Assembly: GCA_016793585.1 (NCBI GenBank)
Contig: JAEUJR010000261.1
Span: forward strand, 1 to 27,719
DNA from: Archangium sp.
GTDB taxonomy: Bacteria; Myxococcota; Myxococcia; Myxococcales; Myxococcaceae
Direction: 5' to 3'
Length of the DNA stretch: 27,719 nucleotides
Every line of letters starts with the position of its first letter. Positions within the stretch are counted from its first letter, which is position 1. The position numbers and the translations under genes were made by a program. Below, in pieces: positions 14,700 to 22,568 of the stretch. The notes under the pieces were generated by a model. The model ran no database searches. It worked only from the letters and a program-made list of their open reading frames with translations, and had not been told where the DNA came from.

Positions 14700-15637
14700 C
14701 ACTGACCTTCGCGGCAGCTCGAGCGCGTGCCCGCGACCCGACCAGCGCAGGCGACGCACGGCTGAGGTGAACACGACACGCGCGCGTAGTTGGCCTTCAT
14801 GCGCGCGACGACCGAACGCGTCGCCGGCTCGAGCCACGTCGTCTCGCAGCTGCCACAGCTGCATGGTGGGAGCGGAGCCACCGCACACTCCGAGTCCTTC
14901 GTGCACGAACGTCGCGCGGCCGCCGGGAGCGACGGCGCCGAGTTGTCGGTCGAGCGCTCCGAGAAGGTGGCCACGCCAGACGCGGCCGCGAAGCGCAGCG
15001 CCGCTCCCGCCAGACACGAGTGCTGCGAGAAGCCGGCGTCGGCGCTCTCGGCGAGGCTCCAGAAGCGGCCACCACCACACTGGTGACACTGGGTGGCCTT
15101 CACGTGCGGGCAGTCCCACCCCGAGTGCACGACCTTCGTCTCGTCGTCGCGGAGCAGCAGCTGTTGTTCCCACAGCCATGGCTCCACCGGGTCGGCGTCG
15201 GCCCACAGGCCCTTCTTCGCCGCGCGCGCGTCGGCCTCGAGCTTCACGAGCGCTGCGTCGGTTCTCGCCGCCGGCAGCACCCACGCGAGGCCCAGCGTCA
15301 AGAGCAGCTCGTGCAGGTAGACCTTGCCCAGCTTCACGCGACCGAAGGCGGTGACGGTCTCGACCGCGCCGAGGGTGCGCAGCGCTTCGTCGGGCGTGCG
15401 CAGCTCGACGGTGACGGCTTCTCCGAGCGTGGCGTCACGAATCGCGCGCAGCGCCTCGGTGTTCCAGCGCTGGCCCCAGTTCGGCGCCATCACGTCGGTC
15501 GACATCACGAGCGCGGTGCCCGGCTCGCCCGCCTTCACCTTCGTCACCTGGCCGACCAGCACGGTGGAGGCGCGCAGGCCCGTGCCGAGCACGACGCCTG
15601 GCTGCGCGGTGAGCACCACGAGAACGAGGGGAAGCAT
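14684..15637 (-). CDS. Secreted staphylococcal-nuclease-like protein with Cys-rich C-terminus, probably inactive
   Basis: A 317-residue protein with a signal peptide (MLPLVLVVLTAQPGVVLG). Residues 24-160 follow the SNase fold: a strand region, APNWGQRWNTEALRAI, GRVKLGKVYLHELLLTLGLA (95-118) and the closing helix LEADARAAKKGLWADADPV. Of the usual catalytic set only Arg100 (in FGR) is visible; the DGD loop is gone, the APE Glu is Asn53 and the Arg of the RLxGID motif is absent. Nuclease activity is therefore doubtful. A middle segment has Cys 176, 184, 187 and 208 near His residues, a possible metal site. The last 73 residues hold ten cysteines (for example CSCGSC and CSPQPCVAC), probably disulfide-bonded. 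Starting codons look normal. Function unknown. Confidence 0.75.
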   Translation of the reverse strand: MLPLVLVVLTAQPGVVLGTGLRASTVLVGQVTKVKAGEPGTALVMSTDVMAPNWGQRWNTEALRAIRDATLGEAVTVELRTPDEALRTLGAVETVTAFGRVKLGKVYLHELLLTLGLAWVLPAARTDAALVKLEADARAAKKGLWADADPVEPWLWEQQLLLRDDETKVVHSGWDCPHVKATQCHQCGGGRFWSLAESADAGFSQHSCLAGAALRFAAASGVATFSERSTDNSAPSLPAAARRSCTKDSECAVAPLPPCSCGSCETTWLEPATRSVVARMKANYARVSCSPQPCVACAGRVAGTRSSCREGQCVIAE

Positions 15638-15682
15638 CGAACGAGCGTACGACGAAGCTAGGCGGCTGGTATTCCGTCACGC

Positions 15683-16039
15683 ATGCGGCTCGAGCGACAC
15701 GTCGGTGGCATGGGCCGCGCGAGAACCCAGCACTACCTGCGCCAGCGCGGCTGGGTCGAGGTGGCCGGTGAATGGCAGGGCCCCGTCGAGGCGTCGGAGC
15801 CGGTGTCGATGAGCCGCGCGCTGCACCATCAACTCACCGCCGACCTGAGCGCGGCGCTGGCGGGCTTCGGGTGGAAGGTGGCCGGCTACTCGCCTCGCGG
15901 CTACGTCTCGCTCGAAGACCCGCTCGATGGCTCGACGTGCTCGTTGCCGGCAGCGCTGCGCCGCCAGGCCAGGCGGCAGAAGTGTGCGGTGAAAGAACTG
16001 ACGTACAGCCTGTTCCTCTCGCAGTGGGTCGAGACGTAG
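15683..16039 (+). CDS. Small hypothetical protein upstream of the DUF2378 gene
   Basis: A 118-residue protein I do not recognise; a start at the ATG 15710 (MGRARTQHYLRQRGW) is also possible. The third-position GC bias is strong, supporting a real gene. Visible segments are HYLRQRGWVEVAGEWQGP, LHHQLTADLSAALAGFGWKV and a basic patch RRQARRQKCAVKE near the end. No signal peptide or membrane helix. It lies 12 bp before the DUF2378 gene and is likely in the same transcript. Confidence 0.65.
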   Translation: MRLERHVGGMGRARTQHYLRQRGWVEVAGEWQGPVEASEPVSMSRALHHQLTADLSAALAGFGWKVAGYSPRGYVSLEDPLDGSTCSLPAALRRQARRQKCAVKELTYSLFLSQWVET

Positions 16040-16051
16040 AACCGGGGGCTC

Positions 16052-16588
16052 GTGGAGAAGCTCGTCTTCAGTCACAGCGTCGAGGCGTTCGTTCGCGCGG
16101 TGCGCCCCGTGCTCGATGGCACGTTCGCGGAGCAGCTGAAGGCCGCAGGCATCGACACCACCAGGCCGTTGCTGCCCGCCTACCCGGTCGACGTGCTGCG
16201 TGAAGCGCTGCTGCTGGGCGCGAAGCGGCTCAACCCCTCACTCTCGCAGCCAGAGGCCTTCGTCGCGCTCGGGCGGCGCTACGTCGAGGGCTATGGCGAG
16301 ACGCTCGTCGGCCGTGCGCTCAAGACGGCGATTCGGCTCATCGGGCCGCGGCGCACGCTGGAACGATTGGCGAAGCAGTTCCGCACGGCGAACAACTACT
16401 CCGAGTCGAAGGTGACGCACGCGGGGCCGGGCAAGTCGCTGCTGTGGTGCAATGACGTGATGTACGCCGATTGGTACCAGGGCCTCATCACCGGCACGCT
16501 CGAGGTCGCCGGAGGGAAGAACGTGATGGTTCGCTTGAGCCGACACGATGCCGAGGGCGCCTTCTTCGATGTCGAGTGGAGCGAGTGA
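16052..16588 (+). CDS. DUF2378 family protein (TIGR02265, myxobacteria-restricted)
   Basis: A 178-residue protein of the TIGR02265/DUF2378 family, a large paralogous family I know only from myxobacteria, function unknown. It begins with GTG after a GGGGG Shine-Dalgarno. Family features are the opening KLVFSHSVEAFVRAV, the segment ALGRRYVEGYGETLVGRAL (87-105), RTLERLAKQFRTANNYSES, and the tail YADWYQGLITGTLEVAGGKN. It is soluble with no signal peptide. Its TGA overlaps a GTG that opens a short frame (16585). The family call gives the best evidence for the phylum. Confidence 0.88.
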   Translation: MEKLVFSHSVEAFVRAVRPVLDGTFAEQLKAAGIDTTRPLLPAYPVDVLREALLLGAKRLNPSLSQPEAFVALGRRYVEGYGETLVGRALKTAIRLIGPRRTLERLAKQFRTANNYSESKVTHAGPGKSLLWCNDVMYADWYQGLITGTLEVAGGKNVMVRLSRHDAEGAFFDVEWSE

Positions 16589-16686
16589 CGAACGGCGCTC
16601 CAGACTTCCGCGGCGTGGCGGCCACCGGACCTGACGTGTCGAGGCTGGCGACGCAGCTCATCGACCTGGTCCTGAAGCAGCTCTGA
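16585..16686 (+). CDS. Very short ORF coupled to the DUF2378 stop (uncertain)
   Basis: A 33-codon frame starting at the GTG in the GTGA overlap with the DUF2378 stop. It encodes a polar start (TNGAPDFRGVAATG) and an amphipathic helix LATQLIDLVLKQL. The overlap arrangement favours translational coupling, but the length is too small to be sure. It could also be the remnant of a longer C-terminus. Confidence 0.3.
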   Translation: MTNGAPDFRGVAATGPDVSRLATQLIDLVLKQL

Positions 16687-16688
16687 CT

Positions 16689-16802
16689 TCAGCTCACCGC
16701 CCACAAGAACGCGATGAGCGGGGCGACGAGCACGGTGAGCGCCGTGACGGCTCCGACGACGGTGGCGAGACGTGACGGCGGGGGAGCGATGAGCGTGTCC
16801 AT
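16689..16802 (-). CDS. 37-residue single-pass membrane protein (uncertain)
   Basis: A short frame beginning MDTLIAPPPSRLATVVGAV and ending in one long hydrophobic helix through ALTVLVAPLIAFLWAV. GAGG lies about 9 bases upstream of the ATG. It may be a small membrane peptide of the kind often missed in annotation. A copy of a dispersed repeat lies roughly 86 bp upstream of its start. No family recognised. Confidence 0.42.
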   Translation of the reverse strand: MDTLIAPPPSRLATVVGAVTALTVLVAPLIAFLWAVS

Positions 16803-16887
16803 CGAGACGAACCTCGTGCGTGGCGCAGGACGTGCGCGCTGAAAGAGAGATGCAGCAACCACCGGGAGCGAGCGCCAGCCGACCCCA

Positions 16888-16971
16888 CCAGCGCGTCGAT
16901 GGCTGTGTGCCCACACCGCACGAGGTCATTCACGACGCCTGAACGGTGCTTCGATGACACGTGTGACGTCG
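16888..16971. repeat. Dispersed short repeat, copy A
   Basis: Two blocks match copy B at 19430-19485: 16888-16907 (20 of 20 identical) and 16936-16971 (34 of 36 identical). Copy A carries 28 extra bases between them. It lies in the 265-bp gap between the LuxR stop and the small membrane ORF; I see nothing else in that gap. Copy B holds the start of the dioxygenase gene, so copy A may be a relic of a duplicated gene start. Confidence 0.75.
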
Positions 16972-17067
16972 ACGTCGGCGTCGGCGAAGTCCCTGGCCTG
17001 AGCGTCCACAGCGGCTCCGGGAAGACGGTGTGCAGGTGAGGCCCGTCGTGAGTGGCGACACCAGACC

Positions 17068-18069
17068 TCAGCGAGCCGCGACCACGCGCGCGCGGAAGTT
17101 CGACAACGCCTCCGCCCGCGTCGAGGCGCCCAGCTTCTTCGCCGCCCGGTGCATCAACACCCGCACCGTCGAGTCCGACAGGCCCAGCTCGTAGGCGATT
17201 ACCTTGTTCGAGTGCCCGAGGTGCGCCTGCGTCAGCACCTGGTGCTCGCGCTCGCTCAAGTCCCTCCGCGGCCGCTGTGTCGGGGGCCCGTTGTCGACCG
17301 CCACCACGAAGCGCCTCCCGTCGGAGTCGAACTCGTCGAGCAACGACCACTTCGACACGACGAGCGGCCGCCACCGCTGCATCACCTCGCTCGAGTCAGC
17401 GCTCCCTCGCCGTACCCGCGCGCGATCGAAGTCCAACGCGGCCCGCCGCAGCTCCTCGCGCGCCTCGACGGGGCCTCGCCCTGTCGCGTCGAGCAGCGCC
17501 CCGCCGACCGACAACACCGCCGCAGGCCGGCTCCGCCTGACACCCATGCGCCGCATGCGCACCGCCGCCGTCAGGTGCGCCGCGAAGCGGGTGAACATCG
17601 CCACCTTCGCCTTCGACACCTTTCGTGCGACGCGCATCGGCGCGCCCACCCACAACCCGCGGCCGCTCGCGTCGAACGCGTTCACCGCGAACGTGTCTCT
17701 CGCGCCCCCGATGAGCGCGAAGGCGGGGAGGAACGGCCGCATGCCGCGCACCTGGCTCGCCTGGCCGCAGGTGAGATGGCTCCAGGTGGCGTAACCGGTG
17801 GGGTTGCTCGAGCTGCCGTCAGGCCGGTTCGCCTCGCCGATGGCGCCGTAGAAGCGCGGCAGCCACGCAGAGTCGAAGCGCTTCGAGGTGCCGTGGTGAT
17901 CGATCACCGCCGCCCCACGCCGCGTCTCGTACGTGTAGGCCAGCACTCCCAACCCGGCATCGAGCAGCGGCGCCGCGCTCTCGGCGACGTGATTCACGTA
18001 CGCCGCGCCGTCGAGGTCCATTCGGTACGCGGCTTCGAGACAATCCAACAACGCAACCCTCGAACCCAT
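17068..18069 (-). CDS. LuxR-type HTH transcriptional regulator
   Basis: A 333-residue regulator with a C-terminal LuxR/GerE DNA-binding domain at about 270-325 (LSEREHQVLTQAHLGHSNKV, ELGLSDSTVRVLMHRAAKKL). The N-terminal 260 residues are not recognisable as a receiver or autoinducer domain. They include RRGAAVIDHHGTSKRFDSAW and VGGALLDATGRGP, which could be a divergent GAF/PAS-like sensor. Its ATG lies 21 bp after the stop of the beta-propeller lipoprotein on the same strand, so the pair is probably one operon. It could control the divergent dioxygenase operon, but this is position-based inference. Confidence 0.85.
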   Translation of the reverse strand: MGSRVALLDCLEAAYRMDLDGAAYVNHVAESAAPLLDAGLGVLAYTYETRRGAAVIDHHGTSKRFDSAWLPRFYGAIGEANRPDGSSSNPTGYATWSHLTCGQASQVRGMRPFLPAFALIGGARDTFAVNAFDASGRGLWVGAPMRVARKVSKAKVAMFTRFAAHLTAAVRMRRMGVRRSRPAAVLSVGGALLDATGRGPVEAREELRRAALDFDRARVRRGSADSSEVMQRWRPLVVSKWSLLDEFDSDGRRFVVAVDNGPPTQRPRRDLSEREHQVLTQAHLGHSNKVIAYELGLSDSTVRVLMHRAAKKLGASTRAEALSNFRARVVAAR

Positions 18070-18090
18070 GGTCCGAAGGGAAGCACGCCC

Positions 18091-19335
18091 TCAGAACGAC
18101 GGGTAGCAGCTCTTGCCGTCGGTGGTGAGCGTCGAGAGCACCGGGGTCGATGGGGTGAGATCGATGAGCCGCAGGTCTTCGGTCGAGGTGACGTGGTTGC
18201 GCAGGCAATAGACGATCTTCGAGCCGTCGGGCGAGATGGCTGCGCTGCTGACGTTCGTGTCGACGGGCGGAGGCAACACCAGGGTGGCGGTGCCGCGAGC
18301 GAGGTCGAACAGGAAGATGCCGGAGCGCCACTCCGTCGCTTCCGACCCGCCGATGAAGAGAAACCCCGTGCCGTCTGACAACCAGCTCGGCGTGCTGAGG
18401 GACACGTCGATGCCGCCCGCCGCGCGTGACGACGCGAGCAGCCGCTGAGGCATGGCGCTCCCGCCAGGAGGGTAGAGGAACAGGCCCGCGCCGCCGCCGC
18501 CTGGCAGACACACGCTGTGAATGAGCAGCATGCCGCCCGTGACGGGGTTGCGCGCGGGGTAGATCACCGAGCAGTCCTGCGGGGTCGTCCACTGCGTGGG
18601 AATGCCCGCGGTCGCAGAGACGACCCATGGCAGCGTTCCTCCAGAGAGCATGTTGTTCTGCCACCAGTAGTTGCCGACGCCGAACAACACGGTGCGGCCG
18701 TCGCCCGACCAGACCGGGTTCGAGACATCGATGCTGAAGTTGGAGCGGCCTGCGCCCGTGTTCGGGAACGTCGGCGTGAGGCGGCGAAAGTCGGAGCCGT
18801 CGGTCGCAAACGTCCAAATCGCGCGCGTCGCCAGGCCCGTGGCGTTGTCGGCCGCGGTGGGCCCAAAGAGCGACGCGATGGCGAAGCGGCGACGGTCGGG
18901 AGAGAGCGAGTAGCCCCAAATTTCCCAGCCGGCGCTGCCGTCGCCGGTGAGGTTCGTCACCACGCGCTCGGCTCCCGTCGAGAGGTCGCGCGCGATGAGC
19001 GAGTCCCGGTCAGATGCCGTCGCGCGCACGTACATCAACGTGCCGGCCGGGAGCGCCGGGCCCAGCGCGCCACCACCGCCGCCGGTGCTCGTGCTTCCTC
19101 CACCCGTCGCTGCACCGCCGCCAGTCGCCGCGGCGCCGCCACCCTGGCCAGCGTCCATCATGGTCGCCATACCCCCGGCGGTGGATCCACCTGCGACTCC
19201 AGATCCACCGCCGAAGGCTGCGAGCCCCCCACCGAGGGCGGCCCCACCTCCGCCGGTGCTCGAAGGCCCACCGCCGCCGCCGCCACACGAGAAGAGAAGT
19301 GCAGCGAGGCTCCAAAGGCGCAGCCGTCGATTCAT
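18091..19335 (-). CDS. Glycine-rich lipoprotein with TolB-like beta-propeller
   Basis: A 414-residue outer-envelope lipoprotein. The leader MNRRLRLWSLAALLFSC ends in a lipobox (LFSC, lipid on Cys17). About 75 residues of Gly/Ala/Ser-rich linker follow, typical of myxobacterial lipoproteins. The rest is a PD40/TolB-like propeller: repeats such as YSLSPDRRRFAIASLFG, NPVWSGDGRTVLFGVG, TPSWLSDGTGFLFIGG and AAISPDGSKIVYCLRN, each with an SPDG/SGDG-type turn. Such propellers bind partner proteins in the envelope. The open frame extends well upstream of 19335, but there it is antisense to the dioxygenase gene, so this ATG was used. A LuxR regulator follows after 21 bp. Confidence 0.82.
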   Translation of the reverse strand: MNRRLRLWSLAALLFSCGGGGGGPSSTGGGGAALGGGLAAFGGGSGVAGGSTAGGMATMMDAGQGGGAAATGGGAATGGGSTSTGGGGGALGPALPAGTLMYVRATASDRDSLIARDLSTGAERVVTNLTGDGSAGWEIWGYSLSPDRRRFAIASLFGPTAADNATGLATRAIWTFATDGSDFRRLTPTFPNTGAGRSNFSIDVSNPVWSGDGRTVLFGVGNYWWQNNMLSGGTLPWVVSATAGIPTQWTTPQDCSVIYPARNPVTGGMLLIHSVCLPGGGGAGLFLYPPGGSAMPQRLLASSRAAGGIDVSLSTPSWLSDGTGFLFIGGSEATEWRSGIFLFDLARGTATLVLPPPVDTNVSSAAISPDGSKIVYCLRNHVTSTEDLRLIDLTPSTPVLSTLTTDGKSCYPSF

Positions 19336-19380
19336 GCGGGAGAATGGTACGGCGTCGCCGCGCCTCATCGAGGCACGAAC

Positions 19381-19396
19381 GCGCTTACGTAAGCGC
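19381..19396. promoter_or_regulatory. Perfect 16-bp palindrome, probable operator of the dioxygenase operon
   Basis: GCGCTTACGTAAGCGC is fully self-complementary. It lies between the lipoprotein start (19335) and the dioxygenase start (19468), where a shared operator for both divergent units would be expected. The neighbouring LuxR regulator is one candidate binder; this is inference. Confidence 0.55.
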
Positions 19397-19429
19397 TGGT
19401 CCAGCCGCCGGTGGCGAGCACACGGAGCG

Positions 19430-19485
19430 CCAGCGCGTCGATGGCTGTGCGCCTGAACCGTGCTTCGATGACGCGTGTGACGTCG
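19430..19485. repeat. Dispersed short repeat, copy B, spanning the dioxygenase start
   Basis: A 56-bp sequence matching copy A at 16888-16971 at 54 of 56 positions once a 28-nt insertion in copy A is removed. It contains both plausible starts of the dioxygenase gene (ATG 19441 and ATG 19468). Similarity ends about six codons into the gene. Confidence 0.75.
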
Positions 19486-21498
19486 CCCCTCGACCAGTGG
19501 AGACGCCGGTCTCTCGAGCTTCGCGCCGGGCGGTACAGCGGCCGTTTGCTCGACGCGGGTGGTGTGCTTCGCAGCGCCGACGTTCGTCACGCGCTCGAGC
19601 TGCACGGCGCGGTGCACGTCGTGAACACCGGTCTCCAGACGGTGGAGCAGCTCGTCGAGGTGATGCCCTCGCTCGGCTTCGACGAAGCGACGCGTTTCGA
19701 GCTCGGTGGACGAACGAGCGCTGCGACCCAGCAGAAGTGGGTCGCTCCCGGGCTGCGGCGGCTCGACTACTACCCGCCCGACCTGCACCTGCTCGCCAAC
19801 AACGAGGTGCAGTACCGGCGGTCGAGCCCTCGGTGGGTCTTGTTCGCGTGCCTCGAAGCGCCGCTCGAAGGTGGGCGAGCGCTGCTGCACTCCGCCGAAG
19901 CACTGGAGCGTGAGCTGCGACGAACGGCTCCCGACCTGCTCGAGCGCATGCTGCGCCACGGGCTCTCCATCGAGACGGGCTTCCTCGACGCGCGCCACCC
20001 CGAGAAGGCCAACAACACGTTCCAGTCCTGGCAGGAGCGCTTCGGCACCGACGACGCCGCAGAGGCGCTGCGACGCGCGCAGGCGAAGACCGACGAGTAC
20101 GACACGTGCTGGTGGGGTGACGCGCGCACGTTGATGACGCGCATCACGCTGACGGCGACGTGGCCCGACGAGCGTGGTGTTCGACACCTGCGTTTTCCAC
20201 GCGTGGCCCTCGACGGGCCGTCGGCGCGCAACGGGTTTCGACGCTTTCCGCTGGGCAACGGCGAGGCGCTCACGGCTGAGGAGGAGTCGTCGATTCGCGA
20301 GGCGCTGCTGGCGACCGCCGAGGGCCTGACGCTGCACCCTGGCGACGTGGTGCTCTTCGACAACCTGCGCTTCGGGCACTCCCGCGAGTCGTTCTCAGGT
20401 GGGCGGCAGGTGCTCGTCGGCATGGCCGGCGAGACGTGGGACCCGGCCTTCCGCGCGACGCCGGTGACTCGTCGCGAACGAAGGCTCGAACCGCTCGCGA
20501 CCGAGCGCAGCTACTCGCTCCCTCCGGCGCTCGTTCGACGTGAGCAGCGCTTCAGCGCGCGGGTCTTCGACGCCGGCGGTGCGCTCGACGACACGACGGT
20601 GAGGTGTCTCGAGCGCGAGCTCCTCCGCCACGGCGCCGTGCACGTTCGCAACACGGGCATCACCACCGACGAGGCCGGCGGGCTGCCGGAGGCGACGTTG
20701 CGCGCGCTGCGCTTCGGCGGCGACGACGCGTTTCCCTGGGGTGGCATGAGCAGCGGGCGCACGACGCGCAAGGCGCTGAGTCGAGAGCTGCGCGCGACCG
20801 ACGAGTACCCCGCGCACCTGTGGCTGCTGCCGCACAACGAGGTGCTGTACCAACGCACGATGCCGGCGCGGTTGTTGTTCTTCTCGGCGAAGCACCTGCC
20901 CGACGACGTGGGCGGCCGAACGTTCGTGCACTCGGCGAAGCTGCTCGAGCAGACGCTGGTCGACCTCGGTGGAGCGGCGCTCCTCGAAGGTCTGCGCCGC
21001 CATGGTCTGCTCATCGAGATGGGCTTCGTCGACGACGGGCACCCCGAGCGACACCTCAACTTCTTCCGCTCGTGGCAGGAGCGCTTCGACACCACCGACC
21101 GTGACGAAGCCGCGCGCCGCTGCCTGGCCTCGACGCATCAGTTCGACGAGTGCTGGTGGAGAGACGAAGGTGGCGGTCACGCGACGCTGATGACGCGCAT
21201 TCGGGTGCCGGCGTTCTTCGGGGGGCACCTGCTCTTCCCTCGCATCGCGCTCGACGAGCCCTCGGTGCGAAACGGCCATCGCCGCTACCCGCGCGGAGAC
21301 GGCGTGCCGTTCACGCCGCTCGAGGTCGACCTGCTGCTGCACGCGTTTCTCGAGACGCGTGAAGGGGTGGCGTGGGGCGCGGGTGACGTGCTGCTCGTCG
21401 ACAACGTTCGATACGGGCATTCACGCGAGGCGTACTCGGGCCCGCGCTCACTCGGCGTCGCGATGGCGGGAGTCGTCGACGTGGGGCCACCGCCGTGA
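19468..21498 (+). CDS. Tandem TauD/SyrP-like Fe(II)/2-oxoglutarate dioxygenase
   Basis: A 676-residue protein made of two homologous TauD/TfdA-fold halves (about 15-330 and 355-672), nearest to SyrP/clavaminate-synthase-type enzymes that hydroxylate amino acids free or on carriers. The second half has all metal ligands: His456 and Glu458 in LLPHNEVLY, His651 in RYGHSREAY, and Arg660 for 2-oxoglutarate. The first half reads LLANNEVQY, so the first His is Asn111; it keeps Glu113, His304 and Arg313. Both halves share a SWQERF segment and a CWW...TLMTRI block. The first half is probably catalytically impaired. The start is uncertain (ATG 19441 also possible) because it lies in a repeat. The stop overlaps the radical SAM start by 4 bp. 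Confidence 0.85.
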   Translation: MTRVTSPLDQWRRRSLELRAGRYSGRLLDAGGVLRSADVRHALELHGAVHVVNTGLQTVEQLVEVMPSLGFDEATRFELGGRTSAATQQKWVAPGLRRLDYYPPDLHLLANNEVQYRRSSPRWVLFACLEAPLEGGRALLHSAEALERELRRTAPDLLERMLRHGLSIETGFLDARHPEKANNTFQSWQERFGTDDAAEALRRAQAKTDEYDTCWWGDARTLMTRITLTATWPDERGVRHLRFPRVALDGPSARNGFRRFPLGNGEALTAEEESSIREALLATAEGLTLHPGDVVLFDNLRFGHSRESFSGGRQVLVGMAGETWDPAFRATPVTRRERRLEPLATERSYSLPPALVRREQRFSARVFDAGGALDDTTVRCLERELLRHGAVHVRNTGITTDEAGGLPEATLRALRFGGDDAFPWGGMSSGRTTRKALSRELRATDEYPAHLWLLPHNEVLYQRTMPARLLFFSAKHLPDDVGGRTFVHSAKLLEQTLVDLGGAALLEGLRRHGLLIEMGFVDDGHPERHLNFFRSWQERFDTTDRDEAARRCLASTHQFDECWWRDEGGGHATLMTRIRVPAFFGGHLLFPRIALDEPSVRNGHRRYPRGDGVPFTPLEVDLLLHAFLETREGVAWGAGDVLLVDNVRYGHSREAYSGPRSLGVAMAGVVDVGPPP

Positions 21499-22568
21499 CG
21501 CTGACGCCGAATCAGTTCCGTCGCGCTGCCGACATCGCCTCGCCTGGCGAGCTGCGAGCCGGGCAGTGGAGAACCTTCGAGCCACAACCAGCCGTCGAGC
21601 GCGTGCTGCGCGGGACCGTTCATCGTCTGCGGCCCGGCCTCACGTTCACGCCCTACGCGAACCCGACGCCGTGCAACGCGCACTGTTCGTTCTGCAGTGA
21701 AGAGCTGCTGCGCACCGACGCGTCACGGCTCTCGGCGAAGAGCGTCATCGCTGATCAAGACCGCTACTTTCGCGGCCTCGCCCTTGCCTGGAGTGAGCTG
21801 GCCGGCTTTCCCATGGGGCTGAGCCTGAGCGGCCTCGAGGCCACGTCCCACCCGCAGTGGATGTTGAGGCTGCTCGAGCTCGTGCACGCCCACGACGCGT
21901 TGTTCCCGTGGCGGGTGCTGTACACGAACGGCTCGGGGCTGGCGGCCGACGAGCGGCTGATTCCGGCGCTGCACGCTGCGCGCTTCGATCGCGTCGAGCT
22001 GTCGCGCTGCCACTTCGACGAGGCCATCAACCATCGCGTGATGCGCTTCGACCACGGCGTGGCGATTCGACGGCGCGAGGTGTTCGACGAGACGGTGCGA
22101 CGCGTTCTCGCCGAAGGTGTGGGGCTGAAGCTGGTGTGCATTCTGAATCAGCAGGCGGTGCGCTCGCTCGACGACGTCGAGCGCTACCTCGACGACGCGG
22201 GCAGGCTCGGCGTGAAGCAGGTCGTGTTCCGCTCGCTCAGTGAGCTCGGCGCGCTGTACGTCGAGAACCGCGAGACCCGGTGGATTGGGCAGAACCGGGT
22301 CTCGACGCGCGAGCTGCTCGAGGCCGTGATGCCCGAGGCGACACCGCGCGCGGGCTGGGCCTTCGAAGGCATGACGGCCGGCTACTACTACTCGAACGAG
22401 GTCTACCGGCGCGGCGACGTCGAGGTGGTGTTCGAGGCCGCGAGCTACGTCGCCCACGCCGATGGCCTGCAACAGGGCGTGCTGCAGAAGCTCGTCTTCC
22501 ACTCGACCGGCGACCTCTGCGGAGACTGGGTGCCCAACGCGCAGGTCGTGGGGAACTACTTCGAGTGA
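21495..22568 (+). CDS. Radical SAM protein
   Basis: A 357-residue radical SAM enzyme. The 4Fe-4S motif is CNAHCSFC (Cys 60, 64, 67) following YANPTPC, and GLSLSGLEATSHPQW near 107-121 stands where the SAM-binding 'GGEP' usually is. The strands that follow are those of a partial TIM barrel (VLYTNGSGL, RVELSRCHFDEAINH, GLKLVCILNQQ, VKQVVFRSLSE). I see no SPASM or second cluster, so the C-terminal 90 residues (AGYYYSNEVYRRGDVEVVFE) are likely a substrate domain. GTG at 21495 is inside the GTGA overlap with the dioxygenase gene, and the stop overlaps the next gene the same way. It would make a radical-based change to the operon's substrate, which is unknown. Confidence 0.85.
   Translation: MTLTPNQFRRAADIASPGELRAGQWRTFEPQPAVERVLRGTVHRLRPGLTFTPYANPTPCNAHCSFCSEELLRTDASRLSAKSVIADQDRYFRGLALAWSELAGFPMGLSLSGLEATSHPQWMLRLLELVHAHDALFPWRVLYTNGSGLAADERLIPALHAARFDRVELSRCHFDEAINHRVMRFDHGVAIRRREVFDETVRRVLAEGVGLKLVCILNQQAVRSLDDVERYLDDAGRLGVKQVVFRSLSELGALYVENRETRWIGQNRVSTRELLEAVMPEATPRAGWAFEGMTAGYYYSNEVYRRGDVEVVFEAASYVAHADGLQQGVLQKLVFHSTGDLCGDWVPNAQVVGNYFE

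Noticed and set aside
17149..18378. A 409-codon plus-strand frame
   Set aside because: Shadow of the LuxR and lipoprotein genes; Arg/His-rich with no motif.
19336..20379. Upstream extension of the beta-propeller lipoprotein's frame
   Set aside because: Antisense to the dioxygenase gene; the lipoprotein leader begins at 19335.
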